Positions 7,440 through 14,454 of a stretch of 17,629 nucleotides of DNA are shown here, piece by piece. Origin of the DNA: an uncultured Lachnospiraceae bacterium (GTDB lineage: Bacteria > Bacillota > Clostridia > Lachnospirales > Lachnospiraceae); NCBI GenBank assembly GCA_910588955.1, contig CAJURQ010000046.1, forward strand, positions 1 to 17,629, read 5' to 3'. The notes beneath the pieces are model-generated. The model was not told the origin of the DNA and ran no database searches. It saw nothing but the letters and a program-made list of their open reading frames with translations. The first letter of the stretch is position 1, and every line of letters starts with the position of its first letter. The translations under genes and the position numbers were made by a program.

Positions 7440-7919
7440 ATGGGAAAGAAGGGTGCGGTATTGACCGGGGTCATATCATTTGTGGCGGGTTTTTTCTTTG
7501 GCGGCAAGGCTCTGGTAAGAATGATTAACAGTGATAAAATGCGGGCTGAGCGCAATTTATCAAATATGATGCTGCTCAATGACTGGATGGAGTTTCAGTA
7601 TGCGGGAGGCAGGATTGAACGGTATTTTCATGAGCGCGGTTATAAGAAGATTATGATATACGGAAACGGTTATGTCGGGCAGAGGCTGTTTCAGGCATTA
7701 AAACAGACGGATGTAGATGTGGTGGCTGTTATGGACCGGATGAATCCTTCCGACTTCGATGCGGAAGGAATATTGATTGGGACAGACAGCGAGATTCCGG
7801 ATGTTGACTGTGTGGTTATTACGCCGGTATTTTATTTCGATGAAATATATCAGGCGCTGCGCGGGAAGACGGAGCAGCCGATCATTTCGATAGAAGAGCT
7901 GTGGCAGACCGGGACGTGA
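7440..7919 (+). CDS. Membrane-anchored small YGxGxxG Rossmann-like domain protein
   Basis: The 159-residue protein has a hydrophobic N-terminal segment (about residues 6-22, AVLTGVISFVAGFFFGG) after two lysines, consistent with an uncleaved membrane anchor or signal anchor. A helical linker (about 33-66) follows, then a small Rossmann-like domain with IMIYGNGYVG (71-80), an acidic strand-2 end (VMDR, D99), a VVIT strand (125-128) and a terminal IISIEELW. From memory, related hypothetical proteins are common in Lachnospiraceae glycan loci and have no assigned activity. The fold resembles PglD_N or WbpM CoA_binding_3-type nucleotide-binding domains, but no catalytic domain is attached. It is one of six related domains in this window. 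AAGGAG at 7425-7430 supports the ATG. Possible roles are a membrane scaffold for the cytoplasmic enzymes or a nucleotide sensor; both are inference. Confidence 0.7.
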   Translation: MGKKGAVLTGVISFVAGFFFGGKALVRMINSDKMRAERNLSNMMLLNDWMEFQYAGGRIERYFHERGYKKIMIYGNGYVGQRLFQALKQTDVDVVAVMDRMNPSDFDAEGILIGTDSEIPDVDCVVITPVFYFDEIYQALRGKTEQPIISIEELWQTGT

Positions 7920-7956
7920 CACATAAGCATATGGGAGACGAACGGAGTGTCTGAAA

Positions 7957-9435
7957 ATGAAGGATAAGAAAGAACAGGTAGTGCTTTACGGGTTAGGGAA
8001 CGCCGGAAAAAGTATGCTGCCGTACCTCAGAGAAAATTTTGACATTTTGTTTTGGGTTGATGGAAATGAGGGGTTGTGGGGAAGCGAGTACGAGGGGATT
8101 CCAATCCGTTCCCCGGAGAGTGTTTCGGAGCATAACGGCAAGATAATCGTCACAACTACGGATACATATTTTGTGGAGATTTCGGAGTTCCTTATAAGGT
8201 TGGGATTTACAAAAGATGAGATTTTCAGAGGGCAGTATCATGTATACGACCAGCGGGAGGAAATAGTACCTTATGAGCTTGCCATGCTGGAACCAATCAA
8301 CGTGGATTTGAGAAATTGTGACCTCTTGAAAAGAGAAGAGGAGGAGAAGGAACGCCGAGTAATGGTTTTTTGCGGATTTTATTCCGCGTATGTCGGTCAG
8401 GTGGTACGCAATTGTAAAAAGAGAATGCCGGAAATCCATTTTTCTCTCATGGTCAACGCAGAGTCGTATCTGGAGGAACTGGCAGAGTATACAGAGCACA
8501 TATATGTCTATCATTCCTACACGGAACTATATGGCATATTGCGTGCGCTGCCCAGATATGATGTATTCCAGATGCTGTGGATAGAAAATATATGGGTGTA
8601 TTTCGAGAATTTAATCCGGGAAAAGTGCAGACGGCTGAATCTGTGTGTGGGGGGCAGCGATTTATACAGGGCGAGGGATGCCGAGCGGATTTATAAGAAA
8701 AGCCTGATAGATATGGCGGATACGATCAGCGCGGAGACCGATGCGACCATTTCCGCATTCGTGTCGGCGTATCCGTCCGCCGCAGAGAAAATCCGGTGGG
8801 TTAATTTTGGAATCGAAACACTGGAATATCTGGATCCGGATTGCATGGTAAAGGCGCAGGAAAAGAAAAAAAGCATGGATATTTCGGATGACAGGATTGT
8901 GATCATGTGTGGGTATAATGCCGGTGAGGCACACCAACATCTGAAAATGATTCGGGCGCTGAAGAAAATGGAAGAGTCTGTGAAAAACAGGGCGGTATTG
9001 ATTGTTCCGATGACATATCCGAAAGGGCAGGATTTATATATAGAAAGTGTGGCGGCAGAATTGAAAGATTGCGGAATCTCCTATCGGATTTTGACAGACT
9101 ATATGAATCCAAAAGCTATGGCTGAAATGGAGATGATGGCAGATGTTCTGATTACGGTACAGAAAACGGATCAGCTGAGCTCTACAATGCTGGAAAATAT
9201 GTATGCCGGCAAAGTGGTTATAGCCGGAAGATGGCTGCCATACGAAAACCTGCGGGAAAAAGGGCTTTTTTTCCTGTCAGTGGATGAGATAGAGGAACTT
9301 GCAGAGTCTGTGCCGGAGGTTGTGACGAATTATCAGGCATATCGTGACAAATGTCTGTCCAATAAGTGCATTGTCCATGAGATGTCATCATGGGATATGG
9401 CTGTGGAGAGATGGCGCGGTCTTTGGACAGAGTGA
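7957..9435 (+). CDS. YGxGxxG domain fused to a GT-B glycosyltransferase
   Basis: Two parts are visible in 492 residues. Residues 7-92 form a small Rossmann-like domain (VVLYGLGNAGKS at 8-19, FWVDG with D35, EGIPIRSPESV, KIIVTTTDTYFVEI). Residues 132-492 look like a GT-B glycosyltransferase: N-lobe VMVFCGFYSAYVGQVV and NLCVGGSDLYR (228-238), then a C-lobe beginning DRIVIMCGYNAGEAHQHL with LIVPMTYPKG (348-357), ADVLITVQKTDQLSSTMLEN and AGKVVIAGRWLPYENL. The C-lobe layout recalls the GT56 (WecF) type in which a PLSYG-like strand and a 'D...Q...T..E...GK.V' segment bind the donor; this is a resemblance, not an assignment. The sugar and acceptor are unknown. A CGGAG site lies 9 nt before the ATG. 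The gene lies between a stand-alone anchored copy of the same small domain and the Cys-less AsnB homologue. Confidence 0.7.
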   Translation: MKDKKEQVVLYGLGNAGKSMLPYLRENFDILFWVDGNEGLWGSEYEGIPIRSPESVSEHNGKIIVTTTDTYFVEISEFLIRLGFTKDEIFRGQYHVYDQREEIVPYELAMLEPINVDLRNCDLLKREEEEKERRVMVFCGFYSAYVGQVVRNCKKRMPEIHFSLMVNAESYLEELAEYTEHIYVYHSYTELYGILRALPRYDVFQMLWIENIWVYFENLIREKCRRLNLCVGGSDLYRARDAERIYKKSLIDMADTISAETDATISAFVSAYPSAAEKIRWVNFGIETLEYLDPDCMVKAQEKKKSMDISDDRIVIMCGYNAGEAHQHLKMIRALKKMEESVKNRAVLIVPMTYPKGQDLYIESVAAELKDCGISYRILTDYMNPKAMAEMEMMADVLITVQKTDQLSSTMLENMYAGKVVIAGRWLPYENLREKGLFFLSVDEIEELAESVPEVVTNYQAYRDKCLSNKCIVHEMSSWDMAVERWRGLWTE

Positions 9436-9440
9436 GAATA

Positions 9441-9448
9441 GGAGGAGG
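9441..9448 (+). promoter_or_regulatory. Strong ribosome binding site fixing the start of the Cys-less AsnB homologue
   Basis: GGAGGAGG lies 6 nt before ATG 9455. It makes 9455 the clear start in preference to the upstream in-frame ATG at 9344, which would overlap the preceding gene by 92 nt. The choice matters because it shows the protein begins Met-Pro-Gly and not Met-Cys-Gly. Confidence 0.8.
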
Positions 9449-9454
9449 AAGGGT

Positions 9455-11164
9455 ATGCCGGGATTTCTTGTTTCCAATAAAAAAACGGATGTGGATCTGC
9501 GCAATATTTTTGATGATAAATGTATAAAAAATGAGATGGTGTGCGGCGCGTATTATGCAAAGCAAAATACATTAAATAAATTCCTGAAGGACAAAGCGTT
9601 TTCGCAGGATGACGATGTGGCAGTCATTGTAGAGGGCTGTATATTAAACCGGTTGGAGCTGCTTCATAAATATGATGGCGGTACGATGTTTGAACTTTGT
9701 AAAAAGATGTACGGTATTCTCGGAGAGACATTTTTTCAGGAGTTTCGAGGATCGTTCTCCGGGATGTTATATGACAGAAGGAGAGACTTACTGCTTGCTT
9801 TTACGAATCATGTGGGAGACCGACCTCTGTTTTACATGAGCCGGGAAGATGCGTTGGTTATCGGTTCTCAGGTTAATTATGTGATTGATGCGTGCAGAGA
9901 GATGGGGCTTCGCCTGACTTTGGATGAAAATGCGGCATATCATATGCTGACATTTGCGTTTATGGAGGACAATTCCACTTATGCCAATGAAATAAAGAGA
10001 CTTTTGGCAGGAGAATACCTTCGGGTTGACAAAGGAGAGGTTACGCTGCACAGATACCACAGGTTCCGGAAGAATACGGAGCGGTTTAAGAATTGTTCAG
10101 AAACGGAGATATTGGCTGAAATTGACGCTTGTTTCCGGAAGGCGGTGGAGCTGGAATACAGCAAAGATGAAGAGTATGGCTTCGAGCACCGAGCGGATAT
10201 GAGCGGCGGGCTTGATTCGAGGATGGCTATGTGGGTGGCACATTCCCTGAAGGACAGGCATATCCAGTTAAACACCGTGTGTAAATCGAATGATCTGGAA
10301 GAACTGATTGCGAAGCAGATAGCTTATTACTGGAAAGATGAAATCTGTGTTAGGGCGGATGACAGCCTTGCTTTTTTGTATGATGTGGATGTGATGGTGC
10401 AGATGCTGGGAGGATTGTCGCTCTATATGGGACCAACAAATGAGTATCGAATGCTGCTTGGAGAAAATACAGAGCGATTTGGACTGAAGCATACAGGACA
10501 GGTGGGAGATGCTGTCTTAGGAAGTTTTAGAAGCGGAGGAGAGGAAAAACGGTGGCCGACGGGAAGATACTCTGAGAGACTGGCACATAGAGTGCAGCAG
10601 TATGCTGAGTGTATAATGCAGAAGTATGAGGATAAAGAAATATATCTGCTGTACGTGAGGGCGTTTCTGGGTGCAATTAATACACATCAGTTTATACAGA
10701 ATTTTACGGAAGTATCGTCTCCGTTTTTGGATGTTGCGTTTTTCCAGCTGTGTATGGATATCCCTGTAGAATTAAGGGCGGGGCATTATATTTATAAAGA
10801 ATGGATCATGAAATATTATCCGGATGCCGCCCGGTATAAGTGGGAGCGTATTGATGACATCATAACAAACAATGAAAAGGAAATAAAAATATGGAGGGCA
10901 AAACGGGATTTAAGACGAAAAATCGGAAAGCTGATTGCGAAGGATGATCGGCGCTCCCCGCTAGATATGTTATATGAATCTGACAAAAAAGCGCAGGCTT
11001 TTGTGAAAAAATATGTCAGGAAGAATTATCCCTATTTCATGACTATGGCGTCAGAGCAGTTGTGCAAGGATATGAAGGAATTGTATTATCAGGGGGGGAT
11101 TATCGAGAAAAGCATGGTGTTGACGGTTCTTTCCAGCGCGAAACTTTATTTTCAGGAGGACTGA
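9455..11164 (+). CDS. AsnB-like protein with degenerate glutaminase domain (no Cys2) and intact-looking ATP-PPase loop
   Basis: The 569 residues follow the two-domain plan of asparagine synthase. The N-terminal Ntn-like half is recognisable (AVIVEGCILNRLELL replacing the FNGEIYN region; GDRPLFYM, 121-128, replacing DRFAIKPLYV), but the protein starts MPGF, so the Cys2 nucleophile is missing and the Asn-Gly-Glu motif is changed. The synthetase half keeps SGGLDSR (250-256), HTGQVGDAVLGSF (346-358) corresponding to DGQGADELFAGY, and SSPFLDVAFF (421-430) corresponding to the SRVPFLD region. It probably adenylates a carboxylate and condenses it with free ammonia or another amine, by analogy with beta-lactam synthetase and lasso-peptide cyclase, AsnB relatives that lack glutaminase activity. 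It might also work with the complete AsnB homologue at 2748, or be non-catalytic. The RKxKMGF loop after the last helices is not recognisable. Fold is secure; activity is open. Confidence 0.8.
   Translation: MPGFLVSNKKTDVDLRNIFDDKCIKNEMVCGAYYAKQNTLNKFLKDKAFSQDDDVAVIVEGCILNRLELLHKYDGGTMFELCKKMYGILGETFFQEFRGSFSGMLYDRRRDLLLAFTNHVGDRPLFYMSREDALVIGSQVNYVIDACREMGLRLTLDENAAYHMLTFAFMEDNSTYANEIKRLLAGEYLRVDKGEVTLHRYHRFRKNTERFKNCSETEILAEIDACFRKAVELEYSKDEEYGFEHRADMSGGLDSRMAMWVAHSLKDRHIQLNTVCKSNDLEELIAKQIAYYWKDEICVRADDSLAFLYDVDVMVQMLGGLSLYMGPTNEYRMLLGENTERFGLKHTGQVGDAVLGSFRSGGEEKRWPTGRYSERLAHRVQQYAECIMQKYEDKEIYLLYVRAFLGAINTHQFIQNFTEVSSPFLDVAFFQLCMDIPVELRAGHYIYKEWIMKYYPDAARYKWERIDDIITNNEKEIKIWRAKRDLRRKIGKLIAKDDRRSPLDMLYESDKKAQAFVKKYVRKNYPYFMTMASEQLCKDMKELYYQGGIIEKSMVLTVLSSAKLYFQED
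11154..11160 (+). promoter_or_regulatory. Ribosome binding site for the GTG-initiated gene at 11169
   Basis: AGGAGGA lies 8 nt before GTG 11169 and overlaps the end of the upstream gene. The consensus match and spacing justify the GTG start. Confidence 0.7.
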
Positions 11165-11168
11165 GATA

Positions 11169-11573
11169 GTGACAGAAACAGAACGCAGTATATTTGATTC
11201 ACATGTCAGGAGGGAGGAGCTCCTTCAGATTAAATTTGAATTGATGGGACAGATGCTAAACCCTGACACGGTGAAGAGAATCATTGAGGAACATGCATGG
11301 CAGTCGGTCTATATATATGGAGGTGCCTATCTGGGAATACAGGCATGCTGCGCGTTTCGCAAGTTTATAGATGTGGCGGGCATCATTGACCGTGCCGGGG
11401 AGCTGATAATGCCAAGGGATGATATAGAGGTGATTTTGCCGGAGGAACTGGCAAAGATAGATAATGATCTGCCGATTATCATAACACCGCTTGAACATGC
11501 CCGTGTGATTCGCGACACTCTTTTAAAATACAGAGAGGAAGAAAGGATATTTTACTTAAATGAATTATTCTGA
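11169..11573 (+). CDS. Stand-alone small Rossmann-like (YGxGxxG-type) domain protein
   Basis: The 134-residue protein is a shorter relative of the one at 7440: a helical N-terminal part (about 10-43) without a membrane segment, then VYIYGGAYLG (47-56), IDVAGIIDR with D74 at the strand-2 end, IEVILPEEL, LPIIITP (101-107) and a closing IFYLNELF. The glycine pattern is altered (YGGAYLG against YGNGYVG in the 7440 protein), so nucleotide binding may be changed or lost. No catalytic domain is attached. Its GTG start has a very good AGGAGGA site. Its 3' end overlaps the start of the next glycosyltransferase gene by 14 nt, suggesting coupled translation with that enzyme. Function is unknown; the relationship to the other small domains of the window is seen from shared order of strands and motifs. 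Confidence 0.7.
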   Translation: MTETERSIFDSHVRREELLQIKFELMGQMLNPDTVKRIIEEHAWQSVYIYGGAYLGIQACCAFRKFIDVAGIIDRAGELIMPRDDIEVILPEELAKIDNDLPIIITPLEHARVIRDTLLKYREEERIFYLNELF

Positions 11574-12669
11574 TTCTATGTTTTATGTTGTAAATGAAGA
11601 TATCAATGTGCGTGGGAATATTGGTGTCAAAAAGAAGATTTTTGCACAGCTGCGCGTATTTGGAAAGCATTTCCCTAGATGCCTGATGGTATATTATGCG
11701 CATGGTATGGCTTATCTTTTGGAAGACGGATGTGTAATTGAAAAGGAAGTGGCTTTGTCGCGGGTGGAGTGCTTTAAGTGGTATTGCGAGTGGATGAAAA
11801 AATATCATTGCCGCTGGGTTTATATGCGTTGCATCATTCCAGCGACTTACAGTTATCTTTTGTTTCTGCGGGAAATGAAGGAGATGGGGATATGTGTGGT
11901 ATTGGAGTATCCGACTTACCCGTATGATGATGAAGTAAAAAATGAGGACATTTTGCGTGAGGATCGGGAATATCGGGGAGAGATTGGAAAATATATTTCC
12001 TGTGTAACTACATATGCAAGGGATACAACTGTATATGGCATTCACACAATTGCTTTGCAGAATGGAGTCGAACTGCAGGAAAATCCTGTTCGCCGTATGC
12101 GGAAGAGGGGAACGAATATTCATTTGCTGGCGGTAGCCGGTTTCTATTTTCATCACGGCTTTGAAAGGGTTTTAGAAGGCTTATACAGATATTATCAGCA
12201 TCCCGGCGTATATGATTTCTACTTTTACATGGTCGGAGAAGGCTCTGAAAAGAGAAACTATATACAGTTAGTGAAACGGTATGGATTGGAGCGGTTTGTA
12301 GAATTTTGCGGGGTTAAAACAGGGGCGGAATTGGATTGCTATTATGATAACGCAGATATAGGAATCGCGCCAATTGGTTTATATAAAATGGGTGCGGTGT
12401 CATCAGCACCTATAAAAACGAGAGAATATTGCAGCAGAGGACTGCCATTTGTTTATGGTTATGAGGATTTGGGATTTACAGGGGAAGAAGCCTATGTGAG
12501 GAAAATATCTAATTCACCGGATCCTGTGGATATGAATGAGATTATAGGCTTGTATGAAGCAACGGCAGAAAATAGAGACATAATAAATGATATGCGCAAT
12601 AATTCGGAAAAGAACTTTTCGTGGGATATCTTATTAAAAGATGTTCTGGAATATATGAAAGACAGCTAG
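11560..12669 (+). CDS. Glycosyltransferase family 4-like (GT-B) protein
   Basis: A 369-residue GT-B protein. The N-lobe contains QLRVFGKHF and VVLEYPTYPYDDE (113-125); the interlobe segment has IALQNGVEL (164-172), where family 4 enzymes have the NGVD-type turn. The donor lobe shows FYMVGEGSEK (222-231), GLERFVEFCGV (242-252) with the following acidic segment, ADIGIAPIGLYK (265-276) and IKTREYCSRGLPFVYG (285-300), corresponding to the family's K..E...G.P region that binds the nucleotide sugar. It should transfer a sugar from an NDP-sugar to a growing lipid-linked oligosaccharide at the cytoplasmic membrane face. The ATG at 11560 lies inside the preceding gene with GAAAGG 13 nt upstream; an in-frame ATG at 11578 has no better site. 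A 69-bp gap follows, the longest in the window. Linkage and sugar are not predictable. Confidence 0.8.
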   Translation: MNYSDSMFYVVNEDINVRGNIGVKKKIFAQLRVFGKHFPRCLMVYYAHGMAYLLEDGCVIEKEVALSRVECFKWYCEWMKKYHCRWVYMRCIIPATYSYLLFLREMKEMGICVVLEYPTYPYDDEVKNEDILREDREYRGEIGKYISCVTTYARDTTVYGIHTIALQNGVELQENPVRRMRKRGTNIHLLAVAGFYFHHGFERVLEGLYRYYQHPGVYDFYFYMVGEGSEKRNYIQLVKRYGLERFVEFCGVKTGAELDCYYDNADIGIAPIGLYKMGAVSSAPIKTREYCSRGLPFVYGYEDLGFTGEEAYVRKISNSPDPVDMNEIIGLYEATAENRDIINDMRNNSEKNFSWDILLKDVLEYMKDS

Positions 12670-12738
12670 ATTGCTTTGTGACCGGATATACAGAAGATAG
12701 GTTAAACCTGAAAACAGAGCAGGATAGGTGAAGAATAA

Positions 12739-13491
12739 ATGAAATTTACATATGACGCATACAAAAATCTGATTTTACTCCTGAAAGAGCATAACTATGT
12801 TTTCTGCAGTTATGCAGACTATGGCAAATATGATAAGAGCGTGATCATGCGGCATGATGTCGACCGGGATTTGGAAAAGGCGCTGGTGTTTTCTGAAATA
12901 GAGCGGGATTTGGGAATTTCAGCAACGTATTCCATCTTGGTGACGAGCGAATTTTATAATGTTTTTTCGCGTAGAAACAGGGAGCTGCTAAATGCCATCT
13001 ATGAGAACGGGCAATATATCGGGCTGCATTTTGATGAAGCGCAGTATGATAAGACAGAGCGTGACTGGTGGAAAAAAGCGATTGATGATGAGCTTTCTCT
13101 TTTAGAGAAATGTGTGGGGAGGAAAATTGACAATGTGTCCATGCACCGTGTATCAAAAGAAGCGCTGGAGGAGGACTGGAAAATACAGGGCGGGAAAGTG
13201 ATAAATAATTACGGAAAAGAATTTATGCAGAATCATAAATATGTTTCCGATTCCCGCAGAAACTGGCGGGAGGATGTGATAGAGCTGGTCAAAAAAGGGC
13301 AGTATAACAGGTTTCATATGCTGATACATCCGGGTTGGTATGATGAGAAGGAAAGAACGACGAAAGAAATTTTGCGTTCTTTCTGCAGGGGACAGGTATA
13401 TAAATGCTATGACGAGTTGGACAAGAATATACGCGATTTAAGTGAACTGCTGGACAGGTCCGAGCTTTCGGATGGCGGAGAAGCGGAATGA
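12739..13491 (+). CDS. CE4/NodB-fold polysaccharide deacetylase-like protein (WbmS/WalW-like)
   Basis: The 250 residues follow the variant NodB barrel found in O-antigen and capsule loci. The metal-site motif 1 appears as MRHDVDRD (37-44, D40/D42), the usual second-motif histidine region as YIGLHFDEAQYD (93-104, H97), and later conserved histidines as SMHR (H136) and LIHPGWYDE (195-203, H197). Such proteins may remove N-acetyl groups from amino sugars, which would free an amine for the formyl- or acyltransferases of the operon. The WbmS/WalW branch has little biochemical backing, so activity is inferred. The sequence has no signal peptide, so the protein is cytoplasmic and would act on precursors and not on the finished wall polymer. 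AGGTGA at 12726-12731 serves as the ribosome binding site. Its stop overlaps the next start as ATGA. Confidence 0.75.
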   Translation: MKFTYDAYKNLILLLKEHNYVFCSYADYGKYDKSVIMRHDVDRDLEKALVFSEIERDLGISATYSILVTSEFYNVFSRRNRELLNAIYENGQYIGLHFDEAQYDKTERDWWKKAIDDELSLLEKCVGRKIDNVSMHRVSKEALEEDWKIQGGKVINNYGKEFMQNHKYVSDSRRNWREDVIELVKKGQYNRFHMLIHPGWYDEKERTTKEILRSFCRGQVYKCYDELDKNIRDLSELLDRSELSDGGEAE

Positions 13492-14402
13492 GGAAAATAA
13501 CGGCGGAAGAGTTATTTGTGTATGTAAGGGAGCAGAACAGCGATGTAGAAATATATGGTGACCCCAAAGTGGAAATTAACGGTTTCTCATCCCTGCAATA
13601 TTATAAACAAGGAAGCATCACGTGGGTAAAGGGACAAGCGAATGTGAGGTCGGGCATGGAGAAGCTGAAAGCAGTTGTATGCCCGCCGGATGTAGAGATA
13701 GAGTCCGAGGTAAAGCTGGTGACGAATCATCCCAAAGATATCTTCTTTACGGCAGTGACATATCTGGATGATAGGGAGGAGACTTCTGGGATAGCGGAAA
13801 CGGCTGTGCTGGGAAAAAATGTACAGATTGGAGCGCGTGTTTCTATCGGGGCATATTGCTGCATCGGGGATAATGTGAGCATTGGGGATGATACAAAGAT
13901 AGAGCCGCACGTTGTCATTTACAGGAATGTGAAAATTGGAAAACAATGTACGGTAAAAGCGGGAGCTGTGATCGGAGGACAAGGCTGCGGATATTTTAAG
14001 CGAGACTATAGATATCATAAAGTTTCCCACCATGGAGGAGTTTTTATTGGCGACAATGTGGATATAGGAAGTAATACTTGCATTGATTGCGGAACCATAG
14101 ATGATACGGTGATAGAGGACGGCGTCAAGATAGATAATTTATGCTATATCGCTCACAATGTGACGATAGGGGAAAATGCGTGCATTATGGCAAACTGTGC
14201 AATCTGTGGAAGTGCCATTATCGGGCGTGAAGTGTACCTTGCACCGGGTTCTGTTGTCAGGAACCAGATACAGTTGGAGGATGGAGCAATCCTTGGCATG
14301 GGGGCTGTGGCGGTAGGAGATATATCCGAAGATACGGTTAATGTCGGAATTCCGGCAAGGGCGGTTCGGACAAGAACGGAAGAGGACTGGGAGAAGTATT
14401 GA
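13488..14402 (+). CDS. LpxD-like left-handed beta-helix acyltransferase
   Basis: This 304-residue protein matches LpxD in architecture: a small N-terminal domain (about 1-98, with SITWVKGQ and LKAVVCPPDVE resembling the LpxD uridine-binding domain), then a long hexapeptide-repeat coil (from about 103, repeated IGxxVxI units). The LpxD core is clear: IGGQGCGYF (162-170), IGDNVDIGSNTCIDCGTIDD, VKIDNLCYIAHNVTIG with H223 at the catalytic-His position, and ICGSAIIG. LpxD itself makes lipid A, which a Gram-positive would not have, so a sugar-nucleotide N-acyltransferase using acetyl-CoA or acyl-ACP is more likely. Translation is coupled to the deacetylase by an ATGA overlap, with GGCGGAG 7 nt before the ATG. 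Pairing with a deacetylase suggests swapping of one N-acyl group for another. Alternative: the organism is diderm and this is true LpxD, which nothing else here supports. Confidence 0.82.
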   Translation: MRKITAEELFVYVREQNSDVEIYGDPKVEINGFSSLQYYKQGSITWVKGQANVRSGMEKLKAVVCPPDVEIESEVKLVTNHPKDIFFTAVTYLDDREETSGIAETAVLGKNVQIGARVSIGAYCCIGDNVSIGDDTKIEPHVVIYRNVKIGKQCTVKAGAVIGGQGCGYFKRDYRYHKVSHHGGVFIGDNVDIGSNTCIDCGTIDDTVIEDGVKIDNLCYIAHNVTIGENACIMANCAICGSAIIGREVYLAPGSVVRNQIQLEDGAILGMGAVAVGDISEDTVNVGIPARAVRTRTEEDWEKY

Positions 14403-14454
14403 TTCCCGCAGCAGATGAAATTGGGAATTGTTGAGCGGAGAAGTGGGGAGATTA

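Noticed and set aside
9344..9454. Extension of the AsnB-like gene to the ATG at 9344
   Set aside because: It overlaps the preceding gene by 92 nt and lacks a ribosome binding site, while GGAGGAGG precisely precedes ATG 9455. The added peptide has no resemblance to a glutaminase N-terminus.
11479..12156. Antisense open frame (225 codons) opposite the GT4-type glycosyltransferase
   Set aside because: It is a shadow of a well-supported gene, with no domain pattern and no ribosome binding site that I could see.
12670..12738. Possible terminator or regulatory hairpin in the longest gap (AGGTTAAACCT near 12700)
   Set aside because: The stem is only 5 bp with a single-base loop and no U tract follows, so it is too weak to call.
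13488..14402. True lpxD and hence a diderm lipid A locus
   Set aside because: No other lipid A, Kdo or LPS-transport gene is present, and the neighbours and translation signals look like Clostridia.
14428..14454. TTG start at 14428 for the GT32-type fusion gene
   Set aside because: No Shine-Dalgarno sequence lies ahead of it, and ATG 14455 has GGGGAG just upstream, although that spacing is short.
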